A stretch of DNA of 64,000 bases, from NCBI GenBank assembly GCA_963930655.1, contig OZ005606.1, positions 22,732,001-22,796,000 on the forward strand, written 5' to 3'. Both the position numbers and the translations under genes were made by a program. The notes under the pieces were generated by a model. It did no database searches. It was not told the origin of the DNA and was given only the letters and a program-made list of their open reading frames with translations. Source of the DNA: Myrica gale. Its lineage: Eukaryota > Streptophyta > Magnoliopsida > Fagales > Myricaceae. Positions 35,521 through 47,400 of the stretch are shown piece by piece; position 1 is the stretch's first letter; each line of letters begins with the position of its first letter.

Positions 35521-37380
35521 GGGCTAATGTTAATGATTATTAAAAGTTTAGGAGCACAACATGATTATTTTCGTAGCTTGGACCACTGTTTGACTTTTTG
35601 TTATCTAAGTTTAGGTACTATAAGTGATCACACAAGATATAACATTTATATCCCAACAAACAAACACACACATCATATCACCAAACTATGTGATAGGGCG
35701 ATTCGAGGTGCCTTGAACCTCCTACTGTTGAGAGAGATAACGACAAACAAACAGCAGAATAATTCTTCTCTCTAGATGAAAGCAAATAGAGCGCAATCTC
35801 AACAATTATACGTACTGAAAAATAATCAATCACACCAAGCTAGAACGACATAAGCAATTTTTACGTGGAAAACTTTCCCTGTGTGAGGAATAAAAAATCA
35901 TGGGACCTAGTCCAGTTAAATCTCCACTATAAACAAAATAAAGGGTACACAAAGTCTTCTCTAGTCACAATTAGAGGCTACAACTCAGATCTTCAAGATG
36001 ATATCAATCTTGACAAATACAACAGAAAAACAACGTAGAGAAACTACCTACAATCCGAGGTTATTGTTCATGAGTACGAACCACTGTTCCCGAGCTCAAA
36101 ATCTGATCTTCACCGTTTAGATGATAGCCCCTTGTGTCGTGAATGTCTCCTCCCAATTTCAGCTCGATCGGATCACAGACGAAACGAAATTTAGCCTTTG
36201 ATGAAATCTGGACGTGAAAGAGAAAAATTGTCTCTTTCTTTTCTTTCTCTTCTTTTAATCCGTACCACTTAAAGAATTCTTCCTTAGGGTTGGTTATAAA
36301 TTAAAAACCCTAATGGGCTTTGGGCCTTATTAAAGGCCCCCATTGAGCTTTCCTTCCCATAGAAGGAATAAACCCAACACCTACTAAGCCTGAGCTTAAT
36401 TCAAATATGACTTCCTTAATTATTATTTAACGATGACCTTTTATATAGGGTTATAAAGGAATATAATAGTGGTAGAAGACAACGATTCTATCACTCAATA
36501 ATTTTTAATAGAATAAAAATCTTAACATCTCAAAGAAACTAAGTTATAGAGATAGTTAATTATTTTATTATTTGTCTTGTCCTTTTTAATAGTACTCAAA
36601 ACTAGACCTAACTCATAACAATTCAAAAATAAAACATAACAGGTTCAAATTCGACTTGTTAAACAAATTCAGCTCGATTGTTCATGAAAAATTTGATTCA
36701 TTTATGGCCCTAAATAAAATCATTGGGACCTCATATTTATGACTGTCATACGGAGACAAATTAAATACATTTTTAATGTATTTATTGTCTAGATCTAAGT
36801 CCACAACTTGTATATATAAGGTCTGACGCCTGCCAGCATCATAAATATGGTAATTAAATCACTATACCCCATATTATTTTGTAGTCGTAATCCTTACCTC
36901 TGTGTAACTGAAACTCTATGGAGAAACGTCCATGATCTCGCTATAGGAATGAATTCCAACTTTTGACATTTATAAGAGCACTTAAATGTGTTTAATGACG
37001 AAAAACAATCTCTCAATTATGAGTAATTGACACTTTACACTCTAAACTATTAATTTTAAAATATTTCACTCTCAAATTATCGAGTATTGATATTTTGTAA
37101 CCTAAATGATTTCCGTTGCACTTAATAGGTGCAACGGAAATCATATATATGATTTTGTATTAAATATTAAAATATTCGGTGTTCAAATATTTAATCAAAA
37201 TCATATATATATATATATATGGTACGAAGTATCAGTAATTGAAAAGTTAGGTAAAATGTATAGAAGGTGATAAATTAGAATGTAAAAAGTGGTAACTGTA
37301 AATGATGAATAAAAAAAATTATTATATCCAAAATTACATATTATAAATAGTATAAAACTTTATATTATAATTATAGTGCA
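35521..37380. other. intergenic region with a dispersed-repeat-like block
   Basis: The block 35790-36330 (acgtggaaaactttccct, cactgttcccgagctc, ttcagctcgatcggatcac) is GC-richer and has the style of a plant retroelement LTR, ending in a CT-rich stretch on one side. I could not find matching ends or a second copy in the window. At 36990-37260 there is decayed foldback sequence and a short (at)n run near 37205. Confidence 0.3.
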
Positions 37381-37630
37381 TACTTAACACCTAAGTACAT
37401 ATTTAAGAAAGTTTGTTACGAGAGGTCTCATCACCTGCGAAAAGATAAGAATGGGATCCCGCAGGAGGACATTGAAGTGGAAGTAGGTGCCACCGTGCCA
37501 GGGGTAGGTGGAATTCAAGCCAGAAAGCAAGACCGAGGCGCCAGAAAACGACAGCGTGTCGGGAAAATACACGGCCCTAGTAGCTACAGTGTTTTCTAGC
37601 CACAATTTTTTTCTCCGACTTTTCATTGCA
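37381..37630. other. short GC-richer block without a recognised gene
   Basis: The segment 37390-37625 has mixed composition and an open frame of 80 codons on the minus strand with no recognisable domain. It may be a gene or transposon fragment. I do not call it a gene. Confidence 0.3.
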
Positions 37631-37881
37631 GTTTTTTAAGGGATAAATCTAAAATAAGTCCTTATGCTATATGAAAAAATCGATTTAGTCCTTCTGATAT
37701 AAAAATCATCAATTTAGTCCCTGTAATTCTATTTTTGTTTGTTATCGGTCCTCTATTAAGGACTGATTTTATCACTTTCTGAAGTCACAGGGACTAAATC
37801 GATACTTTTCATATGACAGGAACTAAATCGATTTTTGCGTATAACACAAAAGACCAATTTTGCATTTATCTCATTTTTTAA
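37631..37881. mobile_element. MULE-type MITE (GGGATAAAT family, copy 2)
   Basis: The element spans 37640-37872, from GGGATAAATCTAAAATAAG to the inverted end GAGATAAATGCAAAATTGG. Flanking 9-mers gttttttaa (37631-37639) and attttttaa (37873-37881) match at 8 of 9 bases. Inner repeats such as atcgatttagtcc and ggactaaatcgat form the stem. Confidence 0.8.
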
Positions 37882-38067
37882 TTTCATATTTTGTCCCTTT
37901 CTCTGTTAATGTTTCTCTAATTATGTAGCGTGGCCTTAGACCAGCTCTATGACAAGGGTCTTCAGACGCTTCACGAAATAAGAGATAGAAAAGAGACGGG
38001 CTAGCGCCAATATTTTTGTTCATAGATCTATATTTATTATAGGAAAATTTACTTCACATGAGGCACA

Positions 38068-38069
<2 letters not shown>

Positions 38070-38140
<71 letters not shown>
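38070..38140. repeat. (TA)n microsatellite, about 35 units
   Basis: This is an uninterrupted TA run of roughly 70 bases, followed about 60 bp later by an (aat)n run at 38197-38213. Length is likely to vary between individuals and to be poorly assembled. Confidence 0.95.
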
Positions 38141-38143
<3 letters not shown>

Positions 38144-38921
38144 GTAGTGTAAATATTATATTACAAGAGACTTTATTTATAAATCTTTCGATTACATAAT
38201 AATAATAATAATAATTTTTCAGAAACAAAAAACCATCTTTAGAATTAGTGGATTGATCATTGGTGTGGATTGATTGGGAACAGATAAATTTGTTTATTTA
38301 GGTACTCAATAATGCCTAAAGTTCAAACCAGGGATTTAATTAATGCCAAAACTAGGTACTAAATAATGCCTCATTTTTAACAAGTTATCATTTTTCAAGG
38401 GTTATTTGTTTTTCCTACCTACCTCAAAGTTCAAACTAGGGATTTATATGCTTCTTTCAGAGCCTATGAAAACCATTGAGAAAAGTCGAAGCCGAGCATT
38501 AATATGTGTACGTCTTCCTCTACCTACCTCAACATTCATGAATAACTTTTGAACGAGCTGTGTGGCTATCTCTTATTTGCAACTTAACACGTATGAGAGA
38601 CGTAATTGAATGACTATTAACCATGTCCATTTGTTAATCATTTGTGAAGAAAATTAATATCCCAAATATTCGTGAGTTGGCTTAGAAAAAAAGAAAGAAG
38701 AAGAAGAGGAGAGGTTACAGTTTACATCCTCTAACTATCTCATCTTTTACAATGAGTACTTCATATTATAGAATTTAACATATTGTATTTAAAATTGTTA
38801 ATAGATCTACATTTTACACCTTATATTATTATGATCGGAGAAAATGCAATATAAAGTGCAGCATATAAGCATATGATCACTAATTTAACTTATGCTAATT
38901 TGGGATGCAAATTATAAAAAG
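38141..38921. other. gene-free stretch
   Basis: A phrase with aggtactcaataatgcctaa/aggtactaaataatgcctca (38300 and 38353) repeats once, as does ctacctacctcaa (about 38415 and 38520). No gene is recognised. Confidence 0.35.
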
Positions 38922-39408
38922 GGGAAAAGTCATTGTTCGTCCTATAAGTTTGCGTTAATTGCATTTCACTCCCCCTAACTTTAAAAACTGCGATTTACGT
39001 CCTATAAGTATAAAACATTTGCAATGTTCGTTCACAGTCAAAATTTTTGTTAAACTTGACAAAATTCGGCATTAAAATGACCGAAATGCCTCAAAGACAA
39101 TTTTCAAAAATAAATAAATATTGGATAAAATAAATTAAAAATAAATCAATTATTGAAATAGAGTTTCAATAATTTTAGTTAAAAAAAATATTACATTTTT
39201 TTAATATTTTTAGTAATTTTGTTTTGGAGGGTTATTTTGGTCATTTTAATGCCGAATCCCGTCATTTATAACGGAAATTTTAACTGTGGACGAACATTGC
39301 TAATGTTTCATACTTATAGGACGTAAATCATAGTTTTTAAAATTAGGGAGAGTGAAATACAATTGACGCAAACTTATAGAGTGAACAATGACTTTTCCCT
39401 AATAAAAA
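38922..39408. mobile_element. MULE-type MITE, second copy of the 29686-30173 family
   Basis: The element spans 38931-39399. It shares cattgttcg, cgttaattgcattt, aaactgcgatttacgtcct, aaacatttgcaatgttc and cggcattaaaatgacc.aaatg with the first copy. Both ends are long inverted repeats (GGGAAAAGTCATTG inverted at the right end). Flanks ttataaaaa and taataaaaa match at 8 of 9 bases. Confidence 0.85.
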
Positions 39409-39910
39409 TATATGTCAATAGAGAATACAAAGATTATTGTCTGCAATAGAATATTATTGGAGAACATGTGAATAACATACAAATGCTTTAAAAGATTTTT
39501 CTTTTAGTAGTAAGGTTCTAAAATTTTGATCTTACGATTAGTCACTCCATAGATGTTGAATTTGAGATCCCCGTCTACTTCTCGGTCCAATATGAGATGA
39601 AAATTACTGATGTGGAGGAACGTTGCTTACGTGTACAAAAAAAAAAACTGAATTTAAGATAACATAAAAGTTTTTTTTAATAAAGTTCATAATAAAAGAA
39701 TTAAAAAAACAAACGAATTAAAAAGAACAAACAAATTGAAATTTCGAATTAATAAACCATTAAAAAAATTAGTAACAAGAAAAAAAGTGAACAAATAAAA
39801 AATGACCAAAAAAAAATCAAATTTTCATTTTAAATTAAAAAAATCTAAAAACAAAATTGAGCTAGTAAAGGCTTCTAATGGGCGTGGTGGGGGTAGATAT
39901 GCCCCATGCT

Positions 39911-40313
39911 TATTAGAGTCGCACATATGTTAAGAAATATTTGAGATGACTTCGTATATGCTTGGATGCATCTTCACATGACAAATCGGTTTTTTTAGAT
40001 TATGAATCTCCAAACTTTATATGGGTTTGTCACAAATGATATCAGAGTCGGTTGTGGGCTCCTGTGCTATCTCGCAGCCGCGCTTATGGAATGACCGATC
40101 ATGAATCCGGTGGTACAGACGCGATTCTAACCTGATGAATAAAAACCCTATGGTGCTCGATCAAAGTGGACGTTGGTCTTAAAAGGGTGAGAGTATGTAA
40201 TAGTCTCACATCAGAAACATTTGAGATGACCTCGTATAAGCTTAGAGACACATCCACCTGACAAGCCGGTTTTTAGAGTGTGAATGTCCAAACTTTATGT
40301 GAGTTCGTTATAA
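39911..40313 (+). mobile_element. TRIM retrotransposon
   Basis: Two direct repeats, about 39911-40033 and 40196-40313, share tttgagatgac.tcgtata, catc.ac.tgacaa.cggttttt and ccaaactttat. A primer-binding-site-like tgatatcagag starts at 40037, just after the first repeat, and a purine tract (aaaagggtgagag) precedes the second, which opens TGTAATAG. The internal part is about 165 bp and non-coding. Confidence 0.8.
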
Positions 40314-41085
40314 TGTTGCTTCACGATAGACACCCTTAGACATCAGGGGAGGGGATCGACCCTTTTGTAGTCGTGGGGAGTAGATATGTTCCCCCACATC
40401 CTGTTGGTAGGGCAGATCTCCTCCCTTGCAGCCAAGAGGTACTTTTTCATATCTCATGGTAAGACGAAAAAGTTATCAAGTTCCTGAATTCAATCCCAAA
40501 ATATTTGTTCACTGTCAGTGGCGGAACCAGGGTTCCCAGGGAAGGGGGGGCAAAGTTCTAAAGAAAGACAACATCAACTTGAGTTCAAATTATCAGTCAC
40601 ATTGAGAGTATTAGAGGACCCTACACTGACTGACTTCTTTATTAAGAACTTATCCATTATCTAAACAAAACAAAACAAAATTTACAAATATATTCACAAC
40701 CAGATTCACAACCATAATACAATTTCTATAATTCACAAACAAATTCACAACGAGATTAATAACAATCAAGGACCTCCTTACCCAGTTAGATAAGTTTTGA
40801 ATAGTATCTTTACATGAAAAACCAAATAACAGCCAATATCTTCAACTTGTTTTAATAAGAAGAATAATACAGAAAAGATATCAACTCCCCTTTCAAGAAA
40901 TTGGATATCAGCAATACAACTAAAGAAAGAATAGTCAAGCATTTTTTTCTCAAGCAACTCATGAATTCTTAATTAGAGTTGAGGACGACAAAGATTAAAT
41001 ACAGGCTAAGCACGTGGCCCATCAAAAATAAAAAATAGAAGGAAGTCATAATTTAGTGAAGATGGGAGTTGCAGTTATTACTCAC

Positions 41086-41163
41086 CAGTTCTTGACGAAG
41101 CTTGTTATTTTGTTGAATCGCACTGTTCTTTTCCTCTGTCAGTTTTGAAATAAGAGTTCTTGC
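41086..41163 (-). pseudogene. isolated coiled-coil exon inside the hAT-type element
   Basis: This is 78 bases in a single open phase, preceded by ttgcag and followed by gtgagt on the minus strand. It encodes 26 residues beginning ARTLISKLTEEKNSA and rich in Lys, Glu, Gln and Asn, an amphipathic coiled coil. It reads like an exon of a golgin-type coiled-coil protein, but I cannot confirm the parent. No neighbouring exon was found, so it is a gene fragment. Confidence 0.5.
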
Positions 41164-42039
41164 CTGCAATAATACCCAGAATCATTGAGCATAGATAAAT
41201 AACCTTTCAAAATGTAGTAAACACACAAAGAGGAATATTACACGGAGGGTGTATGAAATGAATATCCAACCATAGCACAGCTGAAGAAGTTACATGCTAT
41301 ACAGCGTATGTTATGATTAGTAAACAATTCTATATGGCGAAAACAATACAAAATAACAGGAAATTGAATCCAAGTTCCTTAATGGTAATGTAGCTCTTTA
41401 CATTGATGGTAAATCAATACATCAAGGAGAGGGGAAGAGGTAAAAAGGGAGGCCTCATGGGAAAGAAAAATGGCTTGTAATATAAAAAAGATGAAATGAT
41501 GTTAGAATATTAATTTCTTTCCAAACTTTTCAGTGGGTCGCACTCTCAACCCAGACACAATATCCATGCAAGATCATAGATAGATCAGACAAGATCCACA
41601 ATCACCAGAAATTTGGCCAAACTGCAAAAGGACATCCACTACGAAACTTTTAAGAGCAAGACACTTGGGTTTGTACATTAATTGATCGACATTCAGAGGT
41701 TTCGAAAGTTTGTAGATCTCAACATACATTTTGTAGACCCATTAAACAAGTAACTATAGGTCGATAAAGCATTCGAATAGCAATACTCCTGCTCACAGAA
41801 CAGCACATCCCAAAGGTAAAAATCTAGTAGGGCCCACAATTCATGTGCAAGAAGTGAGTATTGCTCCAGGGGATATAATAAATCACCCCACCCGTCTTTT
41901 CTTCCCACTATTACACATGTTCTTCCCATATTCACCACATTAAATTACTAATGGAAAACTAATGTTGAGGACTTGAAGTAGTCTAACAGCATAGAGTTAC
42001 TTAAAAGTTACGTTTTACTATCAGTAGCAAAAGTGCAGA

Positions 42040-42350
42040 TCCGTGGGCGGTGGTCGGTGGGCCGTGGCTCCGTGTGGCGTGGTCCAGTGTGGAGGAGGAG
42101 AGACTGAGAAGTGAGCCGAAAGGGGAGGAGAGGCCGAGAGGGCGTCTGGACTCTAGGCCGAGAGGCAGAGAGAGAGAGAGAGATAGTCTGAGAGAGTGGC
42201 AGAGTGAGAGAGCTGAGAGGCGGAGAGGTCTAGAGGAGAATGTGGTGGACGACGGCGGAGTGAGGAGGAGAGAGAGACGGAGGGAGAGCAGAGAGAGTGA
42301 GCAATGGGAGAAAAATTTTGGGAGTGAGGGTGGGAGGGAATTATGCAGGG
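42040..42350. repeat. GA/CT-rich low-complexity tract
   Basis: The plus strand is dominated by gag, gagg and aga words, including an (ag)n run around 42166-42183. The apparent 111-codon frame is an artefact of this composition (Arg/Glu-rich). On the minus strand it resembles a CT-rich plant 5' leader. Confidence 0.6.
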
Positions 42351-42459
42351 TGAAACGCGCGTTTCACCATGTCCTTTTTTTTTAAAAAATCAGCAGAGGG
42401 TGAAACGGCAGGAGTATTGCTCTTGACTGCCCCAGGCTGGATTCGCCTTTGTTAACTTT

Positions 42460-43090
42460 GGAGTACACATGTCTATTAAGAAACGAGTCTTAAAATCAGA
42501 ACTTTAGAATTAGGAGTTTTAAAGCCAAAATCACCTAAAGCAATGTAAGTTATTATTATTTTTTCCAAAATCATTTTGACCTTTAGACAACAGGAGCAAC
42601 TTTAAAACAAATCTTCTCTTAAGCCAGTCCGAGAGGGGGGGGGGGGTGTTTCCTCGCATCATCCAATCCAAGCCATCTCGTATTGTTGGTTCCTGCGGTA
42701 TCCTTTCTTTGTTTTTTCCTTTTCTGAATAATTAAATTTAACTAAAAAACTAGACCATAGTAAAGGAGAGGATGGAATAATAGACAGATGAACCTAACCC
42801 CCAACTATAACCCAACTCCATACCAAAATTTAATATCTCCTTTGCTTATTTCACTAATCAAACGTCCACCTACGCATGCTTATCCCCATTAAGAACTGAT
42901 TTCTTGATCCCTGTCCTCATAAAATCAACAAGCCCAAGAAAGAAATTTAATATAGTATTTTTTTTTTCGTCAGGGTTACATATAGTAGATAGAAAGAAAA
43001 ATGCTTTTTTTTTTAATAATTATTTTGATTTCCAAAGAAGGTTTCTAAGAAAAAGATGGCCAGTTTTTTGGGGGCAGAACTGGATACGTG
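42460..43090. other. distal upstream region of ACC1
   Basis: This is AT-rich DNA with a G9-10 run near 42640 and poly-T runs. No gene or clear repeat is recognised. Confidence 0.4.
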
Positions 43091-43095
43091 AGAGT

Positions 43096-43103
43096 TATAA
43101 ATA
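43096..43103 (+). promoter_or_regulatory. ACC1: TATA-like box of ACC1
   Basis: TATAAATA lies about 1.4 kb before the ACC1 start codon but only a few hundred bases before the CT-rich leader (43458-43510), which is probably the first, non-coding exon. This is a plausible core promoter without direct proof. Confidence 0.35.
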
Positions 43104-43259
43104 AGAAGAGAGGAAGGGTTGGTCGACTACACCACCCAACTCACGGTCAAGACCACGCCAACCCTTTTAGAAAAATTGATTTTTTTTTAATTAATTCATT
43201 CGTGATCGATGAGGGGTTTTTTGTATGGGCATTTTTAAGGAATTCACAGAAAGAGGGAA

Positions 43260-44474
43260 ACTGACCACTTGAGTAGTTTGTCGTTTGGACAGACAGAGAG
43301 AGATAGGGGCGAGAGTGGGTAGCTGGGAACTACCGAACTACTACAAGTCTACAACTAAGAATGAAACGGGCGGTGTGGCAATGGCAGTGGGCAGGTACCA
43401 CGTGCAGCTCTCATTAAAGCCGTTATAGAACTTAACCAACCCCGGCCTCTTCCAAAACCGAACCTACCTCTGTCTCTCTCTCCCTCTCTCTCTCTTTCTG
43501 TGTCTCTTTTCATTTCTCTGCAATACCTTGGTATCACTATTGCATGATCACTATAACACGGACACACCACGCATTCCGGGCCTGTGTTTGTACATAATTC
43601 TGTTGCTTCTTTCACAATGCTTCGTATGCAAAGAGCAATCTGAAGCAATTTGATCCCAGCCCAAAAATTTGCAACTTCTATTCCTCTTTTCCAAGGTCTG
43701 ACCCATATCTTCTTTGTCTTCCTTGAGGTTTGCCTCGTGGATAGTTCTGCATCTGTCGTGTTTTCTCTTTCTGATTTGTGTATTGGTTTTCTCATATTAG
43801 TGTTTCGGCCAGAGAAAGCTAGTTAATTATTGTTTGGAATTGGCTACGGCACTTTTGGAGGTTGTACTTTTTTGGGTACTTGGTTTGGCGTGGATTTTGG
43901 AATCTAATCTGCACCTTTTGGAGGGTTTCTTTGTTAGAAATGCGAGTTTTAGCTTTCGGGCAGTGCCCTTTTCGTTACAATATAGTGTCTATCCTATACC
44001 TCATCTAAGGAACTCTAGCCGTACGCTGTGTTTCGTTTCTCAGAAGTGGAAATGGATGGTACACTTTACGTGCCAATTGAATATTGGATTCTATGTGATC
44101 ATATGTATTTTATGTTTACTGGAATTTTTTATTACTGAACATCAGAGTTCCTAATGCTACAACAACAGAGTTCCATAACAGTCAAATCATCTGCAGCCAA
44201 ACTCAGCTTTAGTTCACTTACATGCAGTGGTTTATGTTTATATATGCTGGCAACTGGACGTAGTTTAGAGAATTCTGATTGGATATGAATTTGTCTACTT
44301 GAATTTTGTTCTCTGGAAGATACAAGACAAGTGTGGAAGACCTACTTATGATTATAGTAGCTTTCTTCAGAATTTATCTGGCTAAGATTGTAGAAGAATA
44401 AAGCGAGTAGGAGAATCTACTTTGTTCGTTGAACTTTCAATCACCTGAACTGTTGCTTATGTTATCTGTGGCAG
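43260..44474 (+). other. ACC1: probable ACC1 5' UTR exon and leader intron
   Basis: The CT-rich stretch 43458-43510 is typical of a plant 5' leader. The coding exon begins at 44475, right after a good acceptor (ctgtggcag), with six leader bases before ATG. The leader must therefore be spliced. The donor could not be fixed; ccaag|gtctga (about 43695) and ttgag|gtttgc (about 43727) are candidates. Open frames in this region on either strand are not conserved-looking. Confidence 0.5.
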
Positions 44475-44480
44475 GGCAGC

Positions 44481-47400
44481 ATGTTTGAATCCCAAAGGAC
44501 ATCAACGATGGCTAGTGTTGGGCGTGGGAATGGGTACATAAATGGGGTGGTTTCTATGAGGAGCCCTGCTACAATGTCTGCAGTAGATGAATTCTGCTAT
44601 ACTCTTGGAGGAAAGAAGCCAATCCATAGTATTTTGATTGCAAATAATGGAATGGCAGCTGTCAAGTTTATACGTAGTATTAGGACTTGGGCTTATGAAA
44701 CATTTGGTACGGAGAAGGCAATCCTGTTGGTGGCCATGGCTACTCCGGAGGACATGAGAATCAATGCAGAACATATTAGAATTGCTGATAAATTTGTGGA
44801 AGTTCCTGGTGGGACCAATAATAATAACTATGCCAATGTCCAGCTTATTGTAGAGGTGTGAATCATAAACCTGGTCAACATCATGATTACATTGAATCAA
44901 ATAATTCAGGGACGAGTGTTAACCTTCTACATTTTTCTTATAAAGTGTAATATTTATTTACTCAGATGGCAGAGATAACACACGTTGATGCAGTTTGGCC
45001 TGGTTGGGGCCATGCATCTGAGAATCCGGAGCTGCCAGATGCATTGATTGCAAAGGGAATTGTATTTCTTGGGCCTCCAGCACCATCTATGGCAGCACTG
45101 GGGGATAAGATTGGTTCCTCATTGATTGCTCAAGCGGCAGAAGTGCCAACCCTTCCATGGAGTGGCTCTCATGTAAACCAACGTTCTCTTTAAAATTGAG
45201 GCCCTAGTATTTATTTGCAATGTCGTTTCATGTCTAATATGCAAAACTTTTGTTATCTAGGTAAAAATTCCCCCAGATAGTTGCTTGGTGACAATTCCAG
45301 ATGATATTTACAGGGAAGCCTGTGTTTATACAACAGAGGAAGCGATTGCAAGTTGCCAAGTTGTAGGTTACCCTGCAATGATCAAGGCATCTTGGGGTGG
45401 TGGCGGTAAAGGCATAAGAAAGGTTTGCACCCTGCATGACAATATTGCATTCTACTGACAACTTATGTATGCTTCTGTAGCTAATATTCCACAATACTTT
45501 CTGTCTTATAAAGACAAAGTGAATGTAAATTATTTGTGTATATAAAAGCACTTAGTCACCTATCATGTCAAGGATCATCCTTGGACCATCTACGTGCCTT
45601 ATTTAGCAAATGAACTGAATCAAAATTCATCTGCATTTTCTTAGGTTCATAACGATGATGAAGTTAGGGCATTATTCAAGCAAGTTCAGGGTGAGGTTCC
45701 AGGATCCCCCATATTCATAATGAAGCTTGCTTCACAGGTTAGATCATGTACTACATCTTGATTTAAATGGCCTAAGCTGTTGAAGTCCAGATCATGTCCT
45801 AATGATCCATTTGGTGTCTGTGATTAGAGTCGCCATTTAGAAGTCCAGTTACTATGTGACCAGTATGGAAACGTTGCAGCTTTGCATAGTCGTGACTGCA
45901 GTGTTCAAAGGCGGCATCAGAAGGTGAGCTTATATTTGCTATATGATATATTGTGCATTTGGAGCAAATGGGTTTCTTTTTGTTCATTATGACAAGCATT
46001 GTCTGTTTCCTGACTCGGTGTTACTTTGTCTTTCACTCTTCATATTTTTTTTAGCTAATGAATGCCATTATCTCTGAGATACACTTCCTTATTCATCTAA
46101 TCTAGGCATCTATGTTGAACAGATTATCGAGGAGGGTCCGATTACTGTTGCTCCTCTTGAAACAGTTAAAAAACTGGAGCAGGCGGCTAGAAGGTTAGCT
46201 AAATGTGTAAACTACGTTGGAGCAGCGACTGTCGAGTATCTCTACAGTATGGACTCTGGCGAGTATTATTTCTTAGAGCTCAACCCTAGGTTGCAGGTAT
46301 GTGCAATTTGGTCTAAAGCTTAATCCTGGTTCACATGCTGCTCCTTGATCTACCAGTATAATTCGTAATATGCTCCATTGAGTGAGTTTCTGGAGTTCTA
46401 TTTTGTCATGGATCTTTTGATGAAATAGAGCTGCAGTAGATATAGGAGTGCTGTGTGCCTTCTGGTTAGCAAAGAATTTAAAATATTTTTGTTTGCTAAC
46501 AATGCTTTTTAGGCTTAGCAATTTCTTGCGAAAAAATTAAGCTGCTAATCATTGTTAGAGTTTTAGCTGGAGGATTAAAGCATGGGCAAGTTATTGTGGA
46601 GACTGTTGTCGATTCTTGTTTTAGCAGCATAACTTAATTTCTGACATATTACTCATTACATAGGTGGAGCACCCTGTCACTGAGTGGATAGCCGAAATCA
46701 ATCTACCAGCAGCCCAAATTGCAGTGGGGATGGGTATCCCTCTCTGGCAGATTCCTGGTATGATCTTCCTGTGAACTATAGTTTCCTCAATCGAGTTTCT
46801 TTACCATCAGCTTCGTTTTTTTCACCTTTACTGCATGTGTCCCCTAATTAGAGATAAGGAGATTTTATGGAATGGAATATGGTGGAGGATATGATGCTTG
46901 GAGGAAAACATCTGCCCTTGCCACATCATTTGATTTTGACAAGGCAGAATCTACAAGACCAAAAGGTCATTGTGTAGCAGTGCGTGTGACAAGTGAAGAC
47001 CCAGATGACGGTTTTAAGCCTACAAGCGGGAAAGTACAGGTTAGCCACCAAGGTTAAGAACATTGCTTTTGGTGTGTCTTTCCGTATCTTAGAAATCCGT
47101 AGTGACCTATACTCTTTCTGCAGGAGCTGAGTTTTAAAAGCAAGCCAAATGTGTGGGCATACTTCTCTGTTAAGGTAGATGTTGTTGTCTAGTTTTATTT
47201 GGACTTAACGTCAAACTCTTAGACTGACTTGTGGATGAAATTCTGATTTGCAGTCTGGAGGAGGAATTCATGAGTTCTCAGATTCTCAGTTTGGTGAGTG
47301 TTAATTGACAGTGGTCTTAATCCGGATAGTAGGTTGAGTAGCTTAAGAAGATTTTAAAATCTGTTTTACAACTTTTGAAAGACCTGCAGAATGGTGTATT

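Larger units (their letters stand above)
40508..42459. mobile_element. candidate hAT-type element carrying a captured host exon
   Basis: The proposed ends are CAGTGGCGGAACCAG (40516) and, inverted, CAAAGGCGAATCCAG (42451). Flanking 8-mers ttcactgt and ttaacttt agree at 6 of 8 positions. The 1.9-kb interior has no transposase. It holds one exon-like segment with both splice sites (41086-41163, minus) and, on the same minus strand about 1 kb upstream, a CT-rich leader-like stretch (42100-42300). That is the layout of a Pack-type element that copied part of a gene. Confidence 0.5.

Noticed and set aside
42050..42385. 111-codon Arg/Glu-rich frame
   Set aside because: It is a translation of a GA-rich low-complexity tract with no family resemblance.
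43355..43795. 146-codon open frame on the minus strand
   Set aside because: It overlaps the probable ACC1 leader; its Arg/Glu-rich part comes from the CT-rich tract and it has no recognisable domain.
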